Assembly: GCA_050115555.1 (NCBI GenBank)
Contig: JASFQI010000083.1
Location: 1 to 16,069, forward strand
DNA: 16,069 bases
Direction: 5' to 3'
Origin: JASFQI01 sp050115555
GTDB taxonomy: Bacteria > Desulfobacterota > DSM-4660 > Desulfatiglandales > HGW-15
Of this stretch, positions 13,958-16,069 are shown piece after piece; positions within the stretch are counted from its first letter, which is position 1; each line of letters starts with the position of its first letter. Made by a program: the position numbers and the translations under genes. A model generated the notes under the pieces. It was given only the letters and a program-made list of their open reading frames with translations, made no database searches and was not told where the DNA came from.

Positions 13958-15016
13958 TTATGGGGTGTTTCCGATGACCGACCATGTCCCTGCATGGATC
14001 TCCTGCACCTTTCGAATCACCGGATCCAAGATGCTTTTTTGCGCGCCAACGGAAACGCTGCCCGGTTCGGTCCGGGACCGGTCGGTCAACTCATTTAGAA
14101 TGGCCCCGACGGAGTCCCGAAGACCTCCGAGGTTGTACCCCCCCTCCAGAGTCAAGACGAGTTTTCCCCCGCAGGAGGTCTCCGCGACCTCCATGAGGGT
14201 GCGGGTCATCGCGGCGAAGCCCCGGGGGGTGACGCCCATGCCGCCGAGCGGATCGGACTGGTGGATATCCATGCCGGCGGACACCAGGGCCAGGTCCGGC
14301 CCGTAGGACTGCGCCACCGGTCGGATGATCTCCTCGAAAAGGGCGGCGTACACCCCGTCGCCGCACCCTGCGCGCAAGGGAATGTTCATCGTATAGCCGC
14401 GACCCTCACCGACACCGGTTTCCTCGAAGGCCCCGGTTCCGGGATAATACGGGTACTGGTGGGTGGAGATGTAGAGGACGGAAGGGTCCTCCTCAAAGGT
14501 GTGCTGCGTGCCGTTTCCGTGGTGTAGGTCCCAGTCGACGATCAGGATGCGGGAGAGACCCAGGGCCGTTTGGGCGTACCGGGCGGCCACCGCGATGTTG
14601 TTCACAAGGCAGAAGCCCTTGGCGCGGTTCCTTTCCGCGTGATGCCCAGGTGGGCGCACGAGCGCGAACGCGTTGCGGATCCGTCCGGCACAGACCTCTG
14701 AAACCGCATTGCAGAGGCCCCCGGCTGCGTACAGGGCAGCGCCCCAGGATGCGCTGCAGGCTGAAGTATCCGGGTCCAGAAACGTGTGAGATCGCCCCTG
14801 CGTGCCGGACAACCGGTCCAGATAAGCGGGATCGTGGACGGCCAGCAGATGGTCCGTGTCGGCTGGACGCGCAGGAATGGGAGCCCAGTTCCCCCTCCAG
14901 TCCGGGGTGTCGAGGAGATCGTAGAGAACCCGGAGTCTTTCGGGATTCTCCGGATGAAAGGCCCCCATCTCGTGATCAAGAAATCGCTCTTCCCTGACAA
15001 TGCCCGTTGCTGTCAT
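13958..15016 (-). CDS. Histone-deacetylase-family zinc hydrolase (AcuC/acetylpolyamine amidohydrolase type)
   Basis: It is an arginase/deacetylase-fold enzyme that removes acetyl groups from lysines or acetylated polyamines. It has 352 residues. The catalytic His pair is in RPPGHHAE (His125, His126). The zinc ligands are Asp163 and His165 in DWDLHHGNGTQ and Asp250 in SAGMDIHQSDPLGGM. The transition-state Tyr is Tyr294 in LEGGYN. The N-terminus GIVREERFLDHEMGAFHPENPERL is typical, which supports ATG 15016, although no strong Shine-Dalgarno sequence precedes it. Bacterial members include AcuC, which deacetylates acetyl-CoA synthetase, and acetylpolyamine amidohydrolases; the sequence alone does not decide. 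A GNAT gene lies downstream and an MFS transporter gene diverges upstream. Confidence 0.93.
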   Translation of the reverse strand: MTATGIVREERFLDHEMGAFHPENPERLRVLYDLLDTPDWRGNWAPIPARPADTDHLLAVHDPAYLDRLSGTQGRSHTFLDPDTSACSASWGAALYAAGGLCNAVSEVCAGRIRNAFALVRPPGHHAERNRAKGFCLVNNIAVAARYAQTALGLSRILIVDWDLHHGNGTQHTFEEDPSVLYISTHQYPYYPGTGAFEETGVGEGRGYTMNIPLRAGCGDGVYAALFEEIIRPVAQSYGPDLALVSAGMDIHQSDPLGGMGVTPRGFAAMTRTLMEVAETSCGGKLVLTLEGGYNLGGLRDSVGAILNELTDRSRTEPGSVSVGAQKSILDPVIRKVQEIHAGTWSVIGNTP

Positions 15017-15044
15017 TTGGATGGTTCACACTCACTGCGACCTT

Positions 15045-15063
15045 CCCTTGGGACCTCCAAGGG
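15045..15063. promoter_or_regulatory. Short perfect hairpin upstream of the deacetylase gene
   Basis: CCCTTGG and CCAAGGG enclose a five-base loop, 29 bases upstream of the deacetylase start codon. It would lie in that gene's leader and show a GGAGG-like loop sequence on the minus strand, too far from the ATG to be its ribosome-binding site. No T-run follows on either strand. Confidence 0.3.
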
Positions 15064-15111
15064 GGAGAAAGGAACGCCTCTCCGGAATCCATGCCGGGAT
15101 TTTGTGCAAGC

Positions 15112-15135
15112 GATAAAATTTGTTTTCATTTTATC
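15112..15135. promoter_or_regulatory. AT-rich 8-bp inverted repeat, candidate operator
   Basis: GATAAAAT and ATTTTATC are perfect inverted arms around an eight-base spacer, in an AT-rich island within a GC-rich surround. It lies in the divergent 318-base gap (15017-15334) between the deacetylase and the transporter, at the distance expected for a regulator site or promoter core for the deacetylase. The minus strand also offers a TAAAAT -10-like string here. The rest of the gap shows only the hairpin at 15045 and the weak promoter at 15197. Confidence 0.45.
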
Positions 15136-15196
15136 ACAGGTATGGATACAGGGAAAAGGTCCTCCGGGGCCGGTACGGCGGTGGAAGAGATTCCCC

Positions 15197-15225
15197 TTGC
15201 GAGCGCCGTTTGCCGACGCTAAAGT
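15197..15225 (+). promoter_or_regulatory. Candidate promoter for the MFS transporter gene
   Basis: TTGCGA (15197-15202), a 17-base spacer and TAAAGT (15220-15225) give four of six matches in each box with ideal spacing. Transcription would start near 15232, about 100 bases before the ATG at 15335. Confidence 0.3.
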
Positions 15226-15334
15226 AAACCGCAACAAAGCGTTGCAGGCCGTTCCTGTGCGCCTCCTGCCGAAGAGGAAAGACAGGGATCGGGCGGACCG
15301 CTTCGGGAACAACACACCCTTTCATAAGGCATGT

Positions 15335-16069
15335 ATGCAGATCAGCGCGCACGAGAAAGAACCGGTTTCAGCCCCCTTTTCCCCGGCTCATCCGGGGTTC
15401 CTTTTCTTGAATCTGGCCTTTTTCCTGGTCTTCTCCAATGTCGCCTTGTTCTATCTGTACCCGATTGCACTGGATGCCATGGGTGCGGGAAGCCGTACCA
15501 TCGGATGGGTGATGGGCGTATTTTCCCTGACGGCGGTCCTTTCGCGGCCGTTCATGGGCCGCTTCGGGGGAAGGCACGGCGAGTTCCTTATCATGTCCGC
15601 AGGCATGGTTGTGATGCTTGCGGCCACGGCCTGTTACCCCTTTCTCGAGCGCGTCGGCCCAATCCTCTTTTCCGTGCGCGGGGTCCATGGTCTGGGTTTT
15701 TCCGCATTCGTGGCGGGGAGCTTTTCAGCGGTGGCCCGCCTCTTTCCTGAGGAGCGCCGCGCCCAGGCCTACGGAATCGTGGGGGCCTCGCTCATGGCCG
15801 CGGTGGCCCTGGCCCCCCTCTTCGGGGAACTCCTCCTGGATCGTTCGGGGTTCAATGCGCTTTACGGGGCCGCGTGCGGGGTGGTGGCCCTGGCATGGAT
15901 CGCCGTGCGATATGCCGCACGACGAGCGGGGGAGGCGGCGATGCAACGAGCGGAGAGGCGGGTGGTCTACAGGCCGCTCCTTCGGGATGTCTCGTTTCTC
16001 TTTCTGTTGCTTTCCACGGTGATCTTCGCCCATTGCCAGGCCACGGTGTTCAATTTCCTCGCCCTGTGG
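15335..16069 (+). CDS. Major facilitator superfamily transporter (3' end outside window)
   Basis: This is an integral inner-membrane transporter of which the first 245 residues are visible; the frame is open at the window end. The start ATG 15335 gives MQISAHEKEPVSAP, a short cytoplasmic tail, then TM1 (about 22-44, FLFLNLAFFLVFSNVALFYL), TM2 with GWVMGVFSLTAVL, the MFS motif-A loop RPFMGRFGGRHGE, TM3 (FLIMSAGMVVMLAATACY), a VRGVHGLGFSAFVAGSFSAV segment (TM4), an Arg-rich loop, TM5-TM6, a long basic cytoplasmic loop (ARRAGEAAMQRAERRVVYR) as expected between TM6 and TM7, and the beginning of TM7. AAGG lies about six bases upstream of the start. The substrate cannot be told; the family includes drug and sugar exporters. 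It is transcribed divergently from the deacetylase gene across a gap with a palindrome. Confidence 0.88.
   Translation, partial: MQISAHEKEPVSAPFSPAHPGFLFLNLAFFLVFSNVALFYLYPIALDAMGAGSRTIGWVMGVFSLTAVLSRPFMGRFGGRHGEFLIMSAGMVVMLAATACYPFLERVGPILFSVRGVHGLGFSAFVAGSFSAVARLFPEERRAQAYGIVGASLMAAVALAPLFGELLLDRSGFNALYGAACGVVALAWIAVRYAARRAGEAAMQRAERRVVYRPLLRDVSFLFLLLSTVIFAHCQATVFNFLALW

Noticed and set aside
15331..15750. Gene in the other frame at the start of the transporter region
   Set aside because: The frame beginning at ATG 15335 encodes clear transmembrane segments and MFS motif A through to the window end; the 139-codon frame is its shadow.

Overview
The window is a high-GC bacterial chromosome segment. 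It carries the carbonyl branch of the Wood-Ljungdahl pathway followed by a mosaic of housekeeping, motility and regulatory genes. The bacterial-type acs cluster (separate CooS and AcsB, an AcsC with its own 4Fe-4S motif), together with PilT-family motors, an MJ0042-type zinc ribbon and a zinc/J-domain protein, suggests a member of the Desulfobacterota, perhaps a sulfate-reducing or syntrophic acetate-metabolising lineage. This taxonomic reading is inference from gene content only.

Left part (1-6436, + strand): cooS/acsA (5' end cut by the window), acsB, acsC and acsE lie head to tail with gaps of 45 to 87 bases, each with a Shine-Dalgarno sequence, and look like one operon. CooS reduces CO2 to CO (or the reverse). 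AcsE moves the methyl group of methyltetrahydrofolate to the corrinoid protein, whose large subunit is AcsC. AcsB joins methyl, CO and CoA into acetyl-CoA. The cluster-C ligands of CooS and the A-cluster ligands of AcsB are all visible. The small corrinoid subunit gene acsD is not in the window. A terminator-like hairpin follows acsE, and an Mrp/NBP35-type Fe-S carrier ATPase comes next (6599-7471).

Middle part (7472-9733, + strand): a gap with a near-consensus sigma70 promoter and a palindrome leads into a zinc-motif/J-domain protein, then a GHMP-family sugar kinase that probably starts at TTG. The kinase converges, 22 bases apart, on the next minus-strand operon.

Right-centre (9756-13128, - strand): pilT, a pilU-like gene and a small gene for a zinc ribbon fused to a degenerate receiver-like domain form one operon. 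It is read from a strong promoter near 13101-13128 through an unusually long (about 320 nt) leader with several nested stems. This operon, with its leader and its uncharacterised third protein, is the most promising undescribed element here.

Right part (13133-16069): a GNAT acetyltransferase and a class I/II histone-deacetylase-like (AcuC-type) enzyme lie on the minus strand, separated by a palindromic, repeat-like intergenic element. A regulatory gap with a perfect 8-bp inverted repeat then separates the deacetylase from a divergent MFS transporter that runs off the window end. No rRNA, tRNA, CRISPR array or insertion sequence was recognised.
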